Part shown: positions 24,495 to 37,270 of the stretch, piece after piece | Numbering within the stretch: position 1 is the first letter of the stretch | Layout: each line of letters begins with the position of its first letter | Assembly: GCA_023374045.1 (NCBI GenBank) | Contig: CM041779.1 | Span: forward strand, 144,337,485 to 144,401,484 | Direction of reading: 5' to 3' | From: Limonium bicolor | Taxonomy: Eukaryota > Streptophyta > Magnoliopsida > Caryophyllales > Plumbaginaceae | DNA length: 64,000 nucleotides | Translations under genes and position numbers: made by a program | Notes under the pieces: generated by a model | What the model was told of the DNA's origin: nothing | Databases searched by the model: none | The model's input: only the letters and a program-made list of their open reading frames with translations

Positions 24495-26620
24495 CTGCTA
24501 CAGAATTAACATTTTAACATTTTCTAAGTCTTGTTGCAATGGTTCTCCTCACCCATTATGTATATAAACTTCCCAAATGATCTTAGGTATATTCTAATGC
24601 CAAAATATCATCTTAAACTCACCTAGTTCCTTGTCTAACTTGTTACTCAATTTCTTATAAAATTTACCAACACTTATAACATTTCTTACTAGGTTTCTAA
24701 ATGGTGTTTCTCACCTATGATAACCACTATCCCAAAATGCTTTCTCACCACCCTAACATCATCTCCCAAGCATCTTTTCTTACCAACCTAAACTCCTAGT
24801 TGATGCCTAAGCCCTTTTTGCTTCCTAGAACACCTTAAGACATTCTTTCTTCTCTAGTAAAACACCTAGTTATTTTTAACACTTCCTAGTTCATCAAAAC
24901 TTATTTAAACACTTAGAACTTCTTGTACATTACCTAAATTTTGACATGGGTTCTCCTAGAACATTGCTATGCCAAAACACATTGTTTTCACCATTGAGCA
25001 TTCAAGAACACCTAAATCCATCAAGAGCATTCTCACACACAAAACTTCACCCAATTTACACTACATCACAATATAGTGCATAATTTAAATTGCTTGGCAC
25101 TTAGGCCCTTAAATAGCATGGCTCGTAGGCCCTTAAAATGCATAAACCTTAAACACTGAATTTCCCACAATATATTTGCCTTTGACCTGCAAATTCATAC
25201 AACAACACATATGCCCTTTAATAGTCTCCTTGAGAACATTTTACTAAGTCATTCACCATTGACTCCTTAGGTAGTTTTAATAAGCAACATAAGCTCATTT
25301 CTCCTAAGACTTTTAAACTACATTAGGTTAACACATTTACCTCTTTTCCTCACAAACTTCTTTCTTGTTTCCTTGACTAAAATCGGCAAGGCTTTAGTTG
25401 CTTGTCAACTTCTAATCAATATACAAGCAATGTAATGAGTATTCAAGCTCCATGCTTAATCTCATTATAAACCCTAGGTTATATATTGTGTTAAAACATT
25501 AAGATAGTTGTTTTACCTTGGTAATGGAAGAGAGTTTGAATAAGTGGCAAGAGAGGACTCCACCAAGCCCTTGAAAGATTGAAATGAAGCTAGAACAAAG
25601 CAAGGTAAAGAACACCATCAATGGTGATTTTCGCTCAACACTAAAACATGGAGGAAATGTTGTTTTTATTTGAGTTTCCTTACCTTGAAGCAAAGGAGAA
25701 CAATGAGATGTTAAAAGATGAGCTCAAGCTCCTCCCATGGAAATTCCTCTTGGCGCCGAAATAGAGCTCTTGGAATTTTGAGAAGACAAGGTTGAAGAGC
25801 TTGATGAGACTAGAAGAATGGTGGTCTTGGTTTTTGATTTAGTAAAGGGAGCTAGGAGAAAATGGCAATGGAAGATGGTGTTGGTGTTGTTGCTGTAGCA
25901 AAACCGTGAATGGAGAAGGTAGAAGAGAGGTTGAAGGCGTAGGAAATGAAGAAGGAAAGAAGAGAATGAAGATAACTTAGCTAGTTTAGATATTTAAGTA
26001 AAAGTAAATAGTGATTTGCTTTATCAATTTTCTATCTTATCAAATTAACAAGGGGAATGACTCACCCCTTATAAAAACCGGCCCCCATTAAGTAATAAGG
26101 GGTATTTTAGTCTTTGTTGACCAATTAACTCACTTATATTGACTTATGTTATAAACTAGCTTATTTTAGTTACTATTCATAAAACAAGGCACATAATTGT
26201 GAAAATTTTGATTTCCCATTGATTTAGACTTCCTAATGTGATACTAAGTAGTACACATGTTAAATAAAGAGTAATGATGGACATTTAGCCACTCAAAACT
26301 CATTTACAAGACAATTTTTCAAAAATGTGCTTTAAGACTCCTTAAAGCACATTTTGTGCTTTAACTTGTTTTCAAGCTTGGTTCTCTTTGGTAATTGGTT
26401 TAATATGTTCATTAACATATAAATAAAGTCTTGGTAAGCTTATTAGGTCTTAACCAAACTTATCCCAAGCTTAGAGCACATTTTTGCCCATATTGACCTT
26501 AAGGTATTTATTTGTGTTTTCTATGGTTTAAATTGTTTACTAATGTTTCTAAGACACTTTTTAGTCTTAATATACCATATTTTAATATTTAAACAACATA
26601 CCTAGGTTTGGGGTATTTCA

Positions 26621-26712
26621 ATAAGACATTGGTTTGTCAACTGTTCCAAAGAAATTAGGCAGTTGTGTGGGCTCAATAGTGAGAATATAAGAGGAGGAAT
26701 GAAGTTTGTAGT
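26621..26712. other. Unassigned 92-bp sequence between elements B and C
   Basis: This lies between the start of B's LTR and the start of C's LTR and belongs to neither. On the plus strand it is open in one frame throughout (about 30 codons, beginning IRHWFVNCSKEIRQL). It may be a trace of the original target DNA or of an older element. I do not recognise it. Confidence 0.5.
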
Positions 26713-28769
26713 TGAAATACCCCAAACCTTAATGTGTTAATTAATTATGTAATTATTATATTCTAAGGCTAATTAAGTCCTTAAGATCATTGGTGAAGAA
26801 CAAAAAACCAAAAAGAAAAAGAAAACGCGTAAAAGTCACAAAACGTAAAAAACACGTGTTAAGTAATTATAGTAAGTACATAATCTTAACTAGTGTCCCA
26901 AATGGATTCCTAGGACTTATTTAGTCACTAAGAACATGTGGGAAAATTTCCCGAAGGAAACGGATCCAAATAATGGCTTAAAACCGCAAACGAAGCTTCA
27001 AAGCACATTTTTCGAGAAAACCAAAAAACGTGACCTTAAGCGGTTAAAATTGACTTGTATAAATTTTAGTTAATTTTATAACTATAATTATACTCTAATT
27101 AAAGTCTAAGATTTCTTAGAATAAAAAAAAATCCGGAAACCAGACCCGGACTGCTAAATACTGACAGTTCGGGATTTACGGGTGTTATCTGCTAAATGAC
27201 CATGTGCCACCTCCTCTCTACTTTTACAAAATTCTGATTTTCCCCCTTGTGTGAGGGTGTCTCACGTTTTGGCCCCCTTCTCTTGCTTGATTACTTTATT
27301 CTATTAGCTAAAGGACAAAAATAATAAAGTACAATGTTACTTTATTTCCCCCTCTCACACACATACTCACTCTCTCACATTTCTCTCTCCCCCATTATAT
27401 TCTCTGCCGATTTCTCTCTCCAATTCCCAGCATATTCTTCTTGATTTTGCTCCTCCATGGCAATTTGCTAAGCTTCTCCAACTCCATCCTTTTCCCTCCT
27501 TGTTCCTCCACTAAATCAAGTCAAAATAAAAAACTAAATACACCAAAATACTCACCTTGCTTTGGAGATCGTTTTGCACCTTTCAAAATCTTCAAACTCC
27601 ACATTTTATTTCCATGGGTGTATCTCACTTTGAAGAGGAAATCACCCATTCTTGAAGCCAATCAACCCTTTGATTGTTTAAGGTAAGAGACAACTCAAAA
27701 ATTCATCCATTTCTCCATTTCTTCTTGGCCGGTTTTGCCCTGTTTTGAGTTCCACTTCTGTTCTTCATTTTAGCTTGTTTGAATCTTCATTAAGTGCTGG
27801 AGCTTGCCCATCTTTATTCCCAAACACCCCATTGTGAAGTAGAAGGTAAATTCTCTTCATTTCAATGATTAAACACCCTCTTGTTCTAGGGTTGTTACAA
27901 GAACTTCATTTAGTTCCTTGGTGCTCATTAGCATTCATTGTATTTGGTCATTAGTGTTGAAAATAACCCCCATTGAAAACCGGTTGTGGAACAAGAAGTA
28001 AGGAGGAGGAAGTTTTGAAAAAATATATAAGGTAATCAACTTAAACTAATGTGTGTTTTATGAATGTGTTTGTGTTTGAGCAAAGTAAATGTGATAAATG
28101 TTGAGTGTAATGCAGGTGTTGCTATTATTATAAGGAAATTCAGTGCTTAATTTAATGTTGTTTGAGGGCCTAGGAGCCAAGCTTTGAATGTTTATGTACA
28201 TTGAGGTGATTGTTGTTAAAATGATGGAATTGATGTGTGGATTAGTGCCTTGAATGAGTTTGATGGTTGGAGTTCTTTGGTGGATAAATAATGTGTGGGA
28301 ACATGTTAGGATTATGGGGAGACCATGTCAAAATTTGTATAGAAATTCAATGGTTTAAGTGCATTTCAAAGTAGGAACAACCTAGGGAACTACTAGTTAT
28401 TTTGGGAGGTAAAAGTTAGTATAAAATCGGTTTGAAACTAGATAGATGGGAGATGGGTAAATGAGTGAACCTTAAGGTAGGAATGTGGCATTATATGTGG
28501 GCTAGTAAGTGGGTGAGAGTTGTGAGAAAAATCTGTAACATAGTACTTAGCAAAACTAAGCCTTAGTTCTTGTAAAATGAGAGTGGGAAATTTGGGTGAA
28601 TTTAATCAAGAATTGGGTAACAAGTTTAGATGATGACTTAGGCCAGTTTAAGAGGTTATATTAGTGTTAGAAAATACCTTAATACATGTAGGACGCTTGG
28701 GGGCAACAATGGGTGAAGAGAACAAGTAGTACAAGACTTGAAAAATGTCAAATTTGAACCTTTGTAGCA

Positions 28770-28953
28770 GTGGTCTGGGACTTAGGTCCCATGTTAAGTC
28801 CCGGACCATACCTTAAAACCGTTCGAGAGTTACCAGGCATACTGGTCCGGGACTTGGGGTGAGTGTAAAGTCCCGGACCACCTCTGTTTTTAGGCCGAGA
28901 GTTACCTCCATGTGCTGGTCCAGGAGTTAGGACCCGGACAAGGTCCCGGACCA
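28770..28953. repeat. 72-bp hairpin array in C LTR
   Basis: Units start at 28771, 28843 and 28916, each with GGTCCGGGACTT-like and AAGTCCCGGACC-like arms (units 1 and 3 slightly decayed). Each is followed by a CGAGAGTTACC element. Confidence 0.8.
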
Positions 28954-30421
28954 GCACCAGAATTGAAATTAATGTTTGTTTTTGAATCTAAACAAGGGGA
29001 AATGAATGGGGATGATGTTATATGATTAGTTAGGACTTGTTAAGACTATATAATGACTATTAAGAGGGTAATTAATGGTGAGTTTAAGTGTGAAAGTGTA
29101 CAACATAATTATGTGAAGTAATTACCTAATCAAAAGTTAAATACGGTAATTAACCGACATGATTAATTATGTATAGGAGCTGCATTCGGTGGTCAACGAA
29201 CGCAGCAAGGACCGAGGTATGGTTTTCTTGCAGTCTGTTTGCTACCGGTTTACACCGGCTTGTGTGTTGTTTGTTTTTCTAAGTGTTACGACCTTGTAAG
29301 ATTTAAATCATGAAATGAGTTTACAGTTATTCTTTTATTGTGGCGTGTATGTTCCGATACCGTCTAACCTTGAATACGTGCTAACCCGTTAGCTAACCAA
29401 TGTTAGGAAGACGTAAGAGAACGGTATTCGGCTTTTAACGTTTCAACTTACGAAACGTTCTTGCTACGGCTATTTGTGTATCGATTGCTGCTTGTTGTGT
29501 GTGTTTATATATTTCCTCCCCGGTGTGACTAACCAAACCTGGTTGATTATAATTTCACACGATGTGATAAGTTTTATAAAAAGGGAATTCTAACCATTGT
29601 ATACCTTGGGGTGAGGAATCCGGGTGTCCGGTCACGCGTGTATGTACGGGGGTCGATATCTGAATCAGATTCGATTCTCTCCATGTTTTGGTTGTTTAAC
29701 TTCATGGAAATCAATCTCCCACGAGTCTAATAAGAGACTCTCCTATCTTGACTTTAGTTCAGGGCTAGGGGGAATTTATGTACGGTGTGCTTGGATCACT
29801 ATATCCAACACATCTTGGGGCAAATCAAACGTTCAATAAACCGAACGGTAATATGTTATGTAACGAGCTTGACATGAGAATGAAATCATTCTCTAGGCTC
29901 GCCAAATTTGGCTAACGTTTATGTGGTTTGTTTCCTAAAGCGTATCGTTCCTGTTTTGTGGTATGTATGTGGTTGTTATGCAGTGAATGTTGTTATATTT
30001 TTGTATGTTGTTGTTGTGCATATCGTTGTTAAATCATGTATGTTGATTGTTCAATGAACCCCATGTTGATTATGAGAAGTAGTTGCATGTATCCCGGTAG
30101 CCGACAGGCTGCACGTTAATCATACCAGCCAAGGGTTGCTGAGCCCCTTTGGGGCACCATATTATTTTTCAGGAGATTGATCGAGGAAGCGGACTCGTTA
30201 TAGCATGGAGTACAAAGGAATACTTTTGTTATTTTTGGATATTGAATCCGAGTAGTGCTTGTACACTCGAGGTCGTACATTTTGGTGAATGTAGGATTAG
30301 ATTGGTGATTTTTGTACATTAACACTCGGTATATTATGATTTTTGGAAGGTAAGTTTGGAAGGTTGTAATTATGCTCGGGATTCTTGTAATCAGATCGAT
30401 ACATTTGTAAGTAACAGCCTT

Positions 30422-30443
30422 GTTAGCCACGTGGGTGGCTAAC
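30422..30443 (+). other. U5 hairpin of element C LTR
   Basis: GTTAGCCAC, loop GTGG, GTGGCTAAC: a perfect 9-bp stem, 93 bp before the LTR end. Confidence 0.7.
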
Positions 30444-30541
30444 GGCGTGTAACACCGCCCTTTTTGGTTAATGTTTAAGTTATGTTTTCCGCTGCAATTA
30501 TTGGTTAAGTGTGGAGATTACGGTTGGGGTGTTACAAAAAG

Positions 30542-30569
30542 TGGTATCAGAGCGAAGTATCACTCTGAT
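30542..30569 (+). other. Primer binding site and hairpin, element C
   Basis: TGGTATCAGAGC at 30542-30553 is the initiator-Met-type primer site. ATCAGAGCGA and TCACTCTGAT form a 10-bp stem with one mismatch. Confidence 0.8.
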
Positions 30570-30753
30570 TGCCTGGTTACCGAGCTTAGGAATATACCGT
30601 GTTAGGAAACCTAACTATGATTGTAATAGTGAACTATTATGTGAGAATTTAAAGGGTGACCACTAATCAAGTGTGGATTCACCTCGTTGTCAGAAGGGAT
30701 TTGACCCGGTAAGTTTGTAAGCACAATACTAATGTGCGTTCATGTAAATTCAG

Positions 30754-32219
30754 ATGTTAGGTCGTGGACGGGAAGAGGCCGCGGGCGCGGTAGAGGAGAA
30801 CCAGGGGAGAACCCTACGACACAGATGATGACCGATGCTGTTGCGGCCGCCGTAGCCCACATGGTTCCCCAGTTAGTCACTGCACTGTAGCAAGGACAGC
30901 AGCAGCCCGTCGGTCAAGATCAACTGGAACCACAACCACAACCCCAACCATGCGAAACCAACTGGGTGAAAGCGTTGGCAGATCTGCGACCCCCATCATT
31001 CAAAGGGGAGACCGACCCTTCCAAACTGGAGGTGTATATCTCTGAGCTGGAGACCGCCTACGAGACCTTGGCTGTTCCTGCTGATGCCAAGGTCCGTCTT
31101 GCTGCATTCTACTTGAAGGGCTCGGCTAGAAACTGGTGGAAACTTGAGCGGGCTGAGAAGGTGGCCGACTCGAACTTTGGATGGGAGGAGTACACGGCTC
31201 TGCTGCGAGCCAAGTACTACCCGGTACATGTGCAAAAGGCAAAACGCCTGGAGCTCGATAGCTTGAAGCAAGGAGACAAGATGTCGGTAGACAACTACTA
31301 CACCGCCTTCACCGACCTTGTTCATCTTCTACCGGACCTGAGTTACTCGAACCGGGTTCTGGTGAATCGATTCTACAGCGGGCTCAGCCACCGCCTACGC
31401 TACGGCATGGGGCCAGCCGAGTATAATACCTTGCAGGTATTTTAAAATGCCGCCTAAGTGTGAATAAATTTATGCTATATGCGAGTGTGTAAATGTGTTG
31501 CGGGGCATGACAAACTCCTTGAACCTCAGGAGTGCTATCATGCCACTGTTAAGGTCGAGATCACTGTCCGACTAAGGGACGAGGAACATGCGCATAAGCG
31601 CAAGGCGTCGGGTGATGGCCAAAGCTCACAAGGGTATGGTGGGGGAAAGAAGAAGGGGAAATCCTACCACCAGCTACAGAAGGGCCAACAGCAGGGCGGC
31701 AAGGGCCAGGGACAGACTGCTAATACCGAGGAGCCACTTCAGCTCACTTACGCTGTGGCGGCCAAGCCCCTGCGCTCTCACCCACCTAAGGGTAATGACC
31801 TACTCCCAAGTACAAATTTAGTGTATATTATTAGTAACCTTTATGAAGTAAGTATTGATAGTGTGTTGTGATAACAACTACTATGGGCTCTGGTTCCGGA
31901 CGCCACTATTACTGTAAGTGGTGCAACAAGGACCACCCCGGGGTAGACTGCAAGGGGAATGAAGTGCAGTGCTATTACTGCAAGAAGATGGGACACCGAG
32001 ACTTCGAGTGTTACCAGAACCCCAACAGCCGTAACTACAAGCCTTAGTGGGAGGACAAGGGTAAGGCCGCAGCGATACCCGAGGGCCCGAAGGTGACGAA
32101 CCAGCCTACACATGATCAAGGGAAGCGTAACTTCCAGAAGGGGTCGGGATCGGGAGCTGGCAAGGCCACCCTTAATGTGGTTGATCGGTCTGAGGGAGTT
32201 GGACCCTCTTTTAGACCAG
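30754..32219 (+). pseudogene. gag: gag of element C, three exons
   Basis: Exon 1 is 30754-31436, exon 2 is 31530-31791 and exon 3 is 31878-32219. The second and third exons have exactly the lengths seen in D (262 and 342 bp). The Retrotrans_gag region (NWVKALADLRPPSF onward) and the two CCHC knuckles are clear. Defects: a one-base loss just after the start, CAG-to-TAG stops in the Gln run (near 30888) and after the second knuckle (near 32045), and loss of the intron 2 acceptor (AA instead of AG at 31876-31877). Confidence 0.85.
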
Positions 32220-32365
32220 GTATTACTTAAAACAATCGAGTGAATTAATTGCTTGCTTGCGGCATTTCATGCATGAGTGTTAGTAAACTAGAATGTATAA
32301 CTACATGAGTAATAAATCGAAGTATATCATACAACTTACCTAAGTTAGATAATTCTAAAACTTAG

Positions 32366-33105
32366 GATCTTTCAATAAATGTTATCCAATCCCTCCCACA
32401 CCAACCCCCGAGGAGACCATCATCGACATCACCGACTATCCGACAGAACAGTGTCAGGTTATCCAGCCAGGTATGATATTATTAAGAGGGTACCTGACAC
32501 CCAAAGCACAAATCCAGATCATCCGACGATGCAACGAATTGGGAGCAGCACCTTGAGGTTTCTACACACCCGAATACCCAAGCGGAGCAAAGATGAATTT
32601 AAAGATGATGTGCATGGGTAAGGATTGGAACCCTTACACCAAGACGTATCAAGACACGCGAGCTCAAGATGGAGCGACTATACCGAGTATACCTGAGGAA
32701 TTCCTTGCGGTTGTTAACCATGCCATGGGAATTGCTCAGCAAGTTGAATCGGAGCCAATTCCGAGTATCAAGGCAGACTTATGTATTGTAAACTTCTACC
32801 AGAAGGGTGGACGACTGGGTTTACACCAAGATAAGGACGATATACCCGAGTCTCTTAGTAAGGGAGTACCCGTGGTGTCTTGGTCCATAGGTGATACCAC
32901 TGAGTTTATTTACGGCGAGCAGAAGCGTGCGGACCTCGCAAAGAAGTTGGTGTTGAAGTCAGGAGACGTGTTAATCATGGGTGGGCGGTCGAGGATGCTG
33001 TATAATGGTATCAAGAGGGTGAAACTGAATACGGCGCATCCGACAGTAATCATTGCCACACACATGAAACCTGGACGTCTGAACCTAACCTTTAGGCAAT
33101 TCTGA
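32366..33105 (+). pseudogene. AlkB exon (exon 4) of element C
   Basis: This is an AlkB-type dioxygenase exon of 740 bp, identical in length to D's. HxD (LGLHQDKDD) and RLNLTFRQF are kept. The distal iron-binding His is Asn (YNGIK, codon 33004-33006) and one GGA is now TGA near 32554. The Met that could start the domain on its own in B and D is Thr here (TEQCQV), which argues that the domain is reached by splicing from gag rather than by its own start. Many differences from D are silent third-position changes. Confidence 0.9.
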
Positions 33106-36100
33106 AGCCATGTGTAATCATGTAATCTGTGAAGTTAGTTGTATGTTAAGCATGTGATGCATTAAGTATGTTAAGCATTAAGCGATGTATACCACTTATG
33201 GTGTAAGGATGGGTTTAATGAATAAAGCAGTGTTGATTTCTTGAGTAAACCACCCGTGTTATTACCGTTATACTTATAAAGTTTATGAAATAAATTAGGC
33301 GCTGCACTCGGAACGGAAGGTACACTGAGTGTGTGTACAGAGGCAGAGGCCGGTAGAAGCGGCACTATCCTCACCGGTACCTTCCCAGTGAATGGCGTGG
33401 ATGCGTCGATCCTGTTCGACTCTAGAGCCTCACATACATTTGTCTCGCTCTCATTTGCGAGGAGACTAGGGTTAGTCGCGGAGGAGATGCCTGACTTCCT
33501 AGTCACTCTCCCGTCTAAGGAGCGGATCAGATGTACCCGTTAATACCGAGATGCCACCGTCCGGATTAAGAACGAAGAGTTCCCGATCAACATGATAGAG
33601 TTCAAAGGGATCGGATTTGATGTGATTGTGGGGATGAATTGGTTGGAGCGGTACAAGGGTCGAATCATATGTGCCAAGCACCGTCTGCTTCTTCGGAGTC
33701 CGTCTAGGGTTACCATTTCATACCGCCAGAGGCCCAGGGAGCCTTCGACACAGATCATCTCCACCATGGCCATGTATCGTGAAATTAGGAGAAAGAATGA
33801 TGTATACCTCTGCTATGTCCAGGACATAGAGAGAGATCCAGAGTTTAGCCCAGATGTGCCAGTTGTGTCAGAGTTTCCTGATGTCTTTCCTAAGGAGCTC
33901 CCAGGCATGCCGCCAACCCGGGCAGTTGAGTTTGAGATTGACTTAGTGCCGGGCACCGGACCGATAGCGAAGGCGCCCTACCGTATGGCTCCAGCTGAGA
34001 TGACAAAGCTCAAAGAGCAGCTGCGAGACCTACTCGACAAGGGATTTATTCGCCCGAGCGTTTCACCATGGGGAGCACCAGTCCTTTTTGTGTAGAAAAA
34101 GGATGGTAGTCTCCGCCTCTGCATCGACTACAGAGAGCTGAATGCTGTTACGGTGAAGAACCGTTACCCATTGCCGCGTATCGATGATTTGTTTGATCAG
34201 CTGAAGGGTGTATCTGTGTTCTCTAAGATCGACCTGCGATCGGGTTACCATCAGATTGCTATCAGAGACAGTGACATTGAGAAGACCGCATTCCGAACCA
34301 GATATGGTCACTATAAATTCACGGTCATGCCGTTTGGTTTATCTAATGCACCGGCGAAGTTTATGGATTTGATGAATCACTTGTTCCGGGATCAGCTGGA
34401 CAAGTCAATGGTTGTCTTCATCGATGATATTCTCATTTATTCTAAGTCGAAGGTTGACCATGAGAATCAGTTGAGGAGTGTACTACAAACATTGAGAGAG
34501 AACCAGCTATATGCAAAGTTCTCGAAGAGTGAATTTTGGCTAGACCAGGTCTCTTTTCTTGGTCATGTCATTTCAGAGGCCGGGATCGCCGTAGATCCGG
34601 CCAAGATTGATGCTGTGCGCACCTGGCCAAGGCCGAAGACGGTTACCGACATCCGGAGCTTCCTCGGTCTGGTAGGGTATTATCGGAGGTTTGTAAAGAA
34701 TTTCTCTAGTGTCTCGAAGCCGATGACATCCTTGATGAAGAAGGATGCACCATTCGAGTGGATAGACGACTGTGAGCGTTCCTTTCAGAGTCTCAAGGAC
34801 GCTCTGACTTCTGCACCAGTGTTTACTATACCACATGGTACAGACGGTTTTGAGGTGTATTGCGACGCGTCAGGTAAAGGTATGGGTTGTGTATTGATGC
34901 AACGCGGGAAGGTCGTTGCTTATGCCTCTCGAAAGTTGAAAATACATGAAGAAAACTATCCTACTGAAATACCCCGAACTTAAATATGGTGATCAAATTA
35001 TTATAATATGGTATTTAAGGGCCTAATAGTGCCTAAGTAATTTTGGTAAGGAAAATAAATCCAAAAGAAATGAGAAAACGCTTTAAAAGCGAAAAACGCT
35101 AAAATAAGCATTATGTAACTATAGGAGGTACGAGACCTCGGTTAGAGTATTATAAGGATTCCTTAGGCTTATTCATGCCTATTTAATATACGGGAATGAC
35201 TCCCGAAGAAAACCGAACCAAATAATGTATTAAAACGCTAATAGAGCTGTAGCGCGCGTTTTTTGAGAAAACCCAAAAACGTGATTTTAAGTGGTCAAAC
35301 GAACCCGTAAAAATTATAAATCATTAAATAACAATAATTAAGAATTAATGTAAGGTTAATAACCAATAAAATTAAAGAAACGAGAAAATTCCGGATAACG
35401 GGCCCAGTTAGTGAATAGTACCGGAATCGGGTAAAATAACGAGCGTTTTTTGTAAAAGACGAAAAATGCTCCAACTAGTAACACTGTAAGGGGGCCGGTT
35501 TTTAATAGGTTAATAAGTCCCTCACACACACATGTAACTAGCTAATTAAATAAAGGGAGTCAAAAGCAAAAAGAGTAAAGTAAAAGCTACTTTACCCCTT
35601 CCCTCCCTCCTTCCTCACCCAGCCGATTTCTCCCTCCTCTCTCTGCTGGTTGGCGATTTTGAGCTCCCCCAACAACAACAATGGCTTCCCTTCTTCCCTT
35701 CCATGCTCTACCTCCATGTGAGCTCCAAATGTAAAAATAATTACATATTCTTACTTCCCTCATCCTCCTCTACACTTCTCTCTTTTCAAAATCCAAAAAT
35801 GAGGAAGTTCATTTTCGTGGGTATACCCCATTTGTGAAGAAAATGGCATCAATGGGTAGCTTGGAGTCTCCTCTCTCCATTAAGGTAAAAATCTCCATAT
35901 AAGATTCAAGTTTCTCCACCTTCTTTTGGTAGCCGATTTTTGGCCCTTTGTAATGCCTTGTTTTCTCTCTCTCTTTTGAGCACCAATTCAACCTTGCAAT
36001 GGTGGTGGATTCACCTTCTTGAACCAAGGGCTAAAACCCCTCTTAAGGATTCAAAAGGTAAACCCTAGAAATTGTGTTTTAAACACTTAAATGAATTAGT

Positions 36101-37088
36101 ATGAAACTAAGGGTTAGTATTTAATTACAATTGTTTTTGTGTTCATTGGGTGATGTGAATGGAGTTTGGCAACTCCATTCCCCACATAACCGATTTTGTG
36201 CAAGAAAGAGAGAAGGAGGAGAAATGGAAAAGAATGGAAGAAATTATAAGCTCAAGGTAAGAGCTTCTTCCTAATGATAAATTTTAGTGCATTCGAGTAA
36301 TGGGAATGGGTAAACTAATTAATGGACCAAAAATATTGTAGTAGTATTGTAGTTGTGGAAGTTTTAGTTTGTGAGCAAGTATGTGAATTGTAGGCCTTGG
36401 AGCCAAATGTAATAAGTATGTGTATTAGTATTGTAGCTTGATGGTGTATTGATGTATTGAGAATTGCTTTGAGTGCTGGTAGGACCCTTGTATGGGTGTG
36501 GCTAGATTAGGAATGAATTTGATGGAAAAGTATGTATGTGGAGAAGCTAGAATTGTAGGTAAACTATGGCAAAATGTTGGTAGGAATATGTACATTTATG
36601 GATGACTTGGTGAATGGGAGAACCAAGGTGTGTATTGGAGTTAGTAGAGATGTTTAGTAGCTATGGAATGGTAATGGTAGTACGAGAAATAAGAAGGTGA
36701 AAATCTGTAGCAAAGAGGTATCAAAATGCATTGTAGAACTAGGAAAAAGTAGTGTGCAAGATTTGGTAAGAAGAGGGTTGTACTTGGGTATAGGTAGTGT
36801 AGTTGATTGGAAAGGAATTGGAATGGTAAGATGAAGTTAGGACAAGATGCAAAATGCAAAGAGAAGTGTAGGAATGCACAAGTGTGCAAAGTGTGAAAAT
36901 GAGAATGGAAAATTTGTAGAATTTGAACAAGAAGTTGAGTAAGTATTGGACCATGGATTTAAGGAGATTAGTGAGTGTTTAAGTGTGTTTACATATGTAC
37001 AAAACATGTGGAAATATTATGGAATGATTGGAGGTGGATTAAGGGTTGATTAGGGGTTAAAAAATCCACTAAGTAGTAGTTTTTAGCC

Positions 37089-37270
37089 GGGTCCGGGACT
37101 TAGGATATGTACCAAGTCCCGGACCGCATTAAAAATAAGTTCGAGACTCAACACAGGGTGTGGTCCGGGACCTTAGTCCAGGACCAAGTCCCGAACCAAT
37201 AGTGAAAATCAGCCGAGAGTACTGTTCTTGTATGGTCCGGGACCTTGGGTGCGGACCAAGTCCCGGACCA
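37089..37270. repeat. 72-bp hairpin array in the solo LTR
   Basis: Units begin GGTCCGGGAC at 37090, 37162 and 37234, exactly 72 bp apart. Unit 1 pairs GGTCCGGGACTT with AAGTCCCGGACC. Confidence 0.85.

Larger units (their letters stand above)
22878..26620 (-). mobile_element. 5' LTR of element B (3.74 kb)
   Basis: The minus strand begins TGAAATACCCCAAACC at 26620 and ends GGGGTGTTACA at 22878, followed by the primer site. It contains AG|GTAA sites near 25684, 25517 and 25341, a 72-bp hairpin array (24312-24494), and the U5 hairpin at 22971-22992. Open frames in it (for example 23540-23764, 25499-25693) have no recognisable product. Confidence 0.9.
26713..30536 (+). mobile_element. 5' LTR of element C (3.82 kb)
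   Basis: It begins TGAAATACCCCAAACC and ends GGGGTGTTACA, five bases before the primer site. It has the same layout as the LTRs of B and D: CT-rich leader near 27340-27430, AG|GTAA sites at 27682, 27845 and 28031, a 72-bp hairpin array at 28770-28953, the AAGGTATGGTTTTCTTGCAG-like motif near 29215, and the U5 hairpin at 30422-30443. GTAGT precedes it. The open frame at 27441-27686 is leader sequence, not a confident gene. Confidence 0.9.
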
